64,000 bases of DNA from Planctomycetota bacterium (lineage in GTDB: Bacteria > Planctomycetota > UBA1135 > GCA-002686595), in NCBI GenBank assembly GCA_028823345.1, contig JAPKBR010000013.1, positions 1 to 64,000 of the forward strand, read 5' to 3'. The notes beneath the pieces are model-generated. The model did not search any database. It saw nothing but the letters and a program-made list of their open reading frames with translations, and had not been told where the DNA came from. The position numbers were made by a program, and so were the translations under genes. Shown here piece after piece: positions 62,447 through 64,000 of the stretch (positions are counted from its first letter, which is position 1; each line of letters opens with the position of its first letter).

Positions 62447-62943
62447 AGTACTTTATTGCATGCGGTGACCAAGAGGTCGAGGTCGATATCAACGAAGAGG
62501 GGGGCCAGCGCTTCGTGCGCGTGAATGGCGAGCCCTTCGAATTGTCCTATACGGAAATCGATGCTCTCGGACAAGTTGCCGTGCAACGGCATGGGGAAAC
62601 CTATGCCCTGTCCATGGAAGGCAACACAGAGAAAGTGCGCGTGACCTTGGCGGGGCATGTGTATGGCCTGGCCTTGGAAGACGAACGTGAGCGTGCCGCT
62701 CATGTGGCGGAAAAGGGACGAGGTAAGGGCAAGGGTCCCCTGCGAGCGGTGATGCCCGGCTTTGTGGCTGAGTTGCTCGTGGCCGAGGGAGATCCGGTCG
62801 AGGAGGGCACGCCCCTCTTGCTGCTGGAAGCGATGAAGATGCAAAATGAGATCACCGCGCCGTGCTCAGGAATCGTGAAGACCATCGCCGTGGCCGCCGG
62901 AGAGGCGGTCCAGGCTGGGGACGTGCTGCTGACCATCCAGTAG
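62443..62943 (+). CDS. Biotin carboxyl carrier protein of the acyl-CoA carboxylase
   Basis: A 166-residue biotinyl carrier. Its C-terminal half is a standard biotinyl domain: RAVMPGFVAELLVAEGDPVEEG, then LEAMKMQNEITAPCSG with biotinylated Lys132. The N-terminal part is unlike AccB and instead resembles the BT-type region of propionyl-CoA carboxylase alpha chains. With the preceding biotin carboxylase it reconstitutes a split PCC alpha chain. The ATG at 62443 overlaps the preceding stop. It ends 37 bases before a DUF1028-like gene. Confidence 0.94.
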   Translation: MKYFIACGDQEVEVDINEEGGQRFVRVNGEPFELSYTEIDALGQVAVQRHGETYALSMEGNTEKVRVTLAGHVYGLALEDERERAAHVAEKGRGKGKGPLRAVMPGFVAELLVAEGDPVEEGTPLLLLEAMKMQNEITAPCSGIVKTIAVAAGEAVQAGDVLLTIQ

Positions 62944-62980
62944 GACAACAGCAAGTGGAATATGGCGGTATGCTTGGGGC

Positions 62981-64000
62981 ATGCAATTCAATCTTCCGCG
63001 CCCTCTCATTTTGGGACTGATGGTCCTTGTGGGGCTGAGTCCTCCCGCCCTTGCCACCTGGAGCATCGTGGTTTTGAACCACCTGACCGGTGAAGTCTGC
63101 GTGGCCACGGCCACTTGCATTCCAAACATCGACATCCGCAAGTACGTGCCGGTGATTCGCGTGGGTAAAGGAGCAGGCGCAGCACAGAGCATGGTCGACG
63201 GCAGCGCTGGGAACCGTAACCTCATGTGGTCGGCCTTTGCATTGAATGCGCCCCCTGATCGGATTCTCGAACGATTGACCAGCGTGGGCAGCAGCCCCGC
63301 AGAGCGGCAGTATGGGATCGTGAGTTTCACGGGCGATGCGCGCACTTACAGCGGCCTGCACAACGGGAGCTATGCCACTGGTGTTACGGGGCAAGTGGGG
63401 GATCTTTCCTACGCGATCCAGGGCAATGTGCTGGTGGGTGCCCTGCCGGTTTTGGAAGCCGAACTCGCTCTGTTGAATGCACCGGGAGATCTTTCCCAAC
63501 GGGTGATGGCAGCTATGCAGGCCGCACGATTTGCAGGGGGCGACGGGCGTTGCTCCTGCAACTCCACTGCTCCCACCAGCTGCGGTGCGCCGCCCCCGTC
63601 CTTCACTCACAGTGCCTACTCTGCCACCATTGTGATTGCACGCATGGGCGACATCGATGGGGTTTGTACGGCGAGTGCGGGCTGTGCCAACGGGACCTAC
63701 TATTTGCGCCGGAATTTCGCCGGGAGCAGCAGTACTGTGGACGCGGTGGAGGGCTTGCAAGCGAACTACGACATCTGGCGCGGGGTGAATATGGGCCGAC
63801 CCGATGGGCTCACTTCGGTGGTGCAGGTGCCGGATCAGGAACTGCCCGCAAACGGCTTATCCAGTACCAATGTGGTGGTGCGCTTGGTGGATCTAGAGGG
63901 CGTGCCCCTGACCACGGGTGGCGCGAGTGTGACCATTGAAACACGACACTCGGGAACGGACCCCGCCTTGCCTGGCGCGGTCACCGATCACGGGGACGGT
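62981..64000 (+). CDS. DUF1028-like exported protein, truncated at window edge
   Basis: An open frame runs from ATG 62981 to the end of the window (340 codons, no stop), so the protein is partial. MQFNLPRPLILGLMVLVGLSPPALA is a signal peptide. The next 220 residues match the DUF1028 pattern: TWSIVVLNHLTGEVCVATAT, PAERQYGIVSFTGD, SYAIQGNVLVGALPVLEAELAL. The family is an Ntn-hydrolase-like fold of unknown function. A Cys-rich stretch (CSCNSTAPTSCG) and a further beta-rich module follow. It is downstream of the carboxylase operon but has its own export signal, so a metabolic link is doubtful. Confidence 0.88.
   Translation, partial: MQFNLPRPLILGLMVLVGLSPPALATWSIVVLNHLTGEVCVATATCIPNIDIRKYVPVIRVGKGAGAAQSMVDGSAGNRNLMWSAFALNAPPDRILERLTSVGSSPAERQYGIVSFTGDARTYSGLHNGSYATGVTGQVGDLSYAIQGNVLVGALPVLEAELALLNAPGDLSQRVMAAMQAARFAGGDGRCSCNSTAPTSCGAPPPSFTHSAYSATIVIARMGDIDGVCTASAGCANGTYYLRRNFAGSSSTVDAVEGLQANYDIWRGVNMGRPDGLTSVVQVPDQELPANGLSSTNVVVRLVDLEGVPLTTGGASVTIETRHSGTDPALPGAVTDHGDG

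Noticed and set aside
1-64000. CRISPR arrays, tRNA or rRNA genes, insertion sequences, prophage genes
   Set aside because: Reading through both strands I found no regularly spaced direct repeats, no rRNA-like stretches, no convincing T-loop/anticodon pairing and no transposase or integrase motifs. A tRNAscan or ISfinder run could still reveal something missed by eye.

Overview
The window is a 64-kb piece of a GC-rich bacterial chromosome. It is densely coded on both strands. I recognise no insertion sequence, integrase, CRISPR array, rRNA or tRNA by eye. A didermal (Gram-negative) cell is indicated by kdsA (Kdo synthesis), a secretin, many lipobox lipoproteins and a GT90-type glycosyltransferase. 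The likeliest phylum is Planctomycetota. The 32882-34978 protein ends in a beta-domain with an STWHFQLWYRD-type motif that I associate with planctomycete exported proteins. TPR lipoproteins, SUMF1-like proteins, PafA-like phosphatases and giant carboxypeptidase-regulatory-domain proteins also fit. This is inference; Myxococcota or Acidobacteriota are less likely alternatives.

Layout. 0.2-5.8 kb (minus): operon of two paralogous TPR proteins, an unrecognised protein and an MBL-fold hydrolase. 6.3-10 kb (plus): two lipoproteins. 10-13.1 kb: rpsO and pnp in the classical order, with a hairpin-rich stretch before rpsO and a strong terminator after pnp. 13.4-18.7 kb: a small exported protein, a secretin, a GspK-like pseudopilin and an orphan hydantoinase-B-type protein. 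18.8-24.5 kb: purA, uppS, cdsA, phoH, ybeY and a FliA/WhiG-type sigma factor. 24.7-32.3 kb: GT90 glycosyltransferase, PafA-like phosphatase, kdsA, an epimerase-like protein and valS.

32.3-41.4 kb is visibly AT-richer than its surroundings. It encodes a modular exported protein, an unrecognised 726-residue exported protein, a 976-residue multicopper oxidase with a full set of copper-ligand motifs, and a SCO1-cytochrome c fusion whose start overlaps the oxidase stop codon. I consider this the most promising candidate for an undescribed system: an exported metal-oxidation or respiratory module with its own copper/thiol chaperone and electron acceptor. The substrate is unknown.

41.5-51.6 kb holds a prolyl-aminopeptidase-like hydrolase, a SUMF1-like protein, an HD-GYP response regulator, an RluA-family pseudouridine synthase, an AI-2E-family permease and a 1145-residue repeat protein. 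51.8-62.9 kb carries most of the propionyl-CoA to succinyl-CoA route: methylmalonyl-CoA mutase catalytic subunit, epimerase, carboxyltransferase, biotin carboxylase and biotin carrier. It is interrupted by a minus-strand three-gene surface-glycan operon: a nucleotidyltransferase/GT2 fusion, a GT-C membrane glycosyltransferase and a sulfatase-like lipoprotein with Thr at the nucleophile position. The window ends inside a DUF1028-like exported protein.
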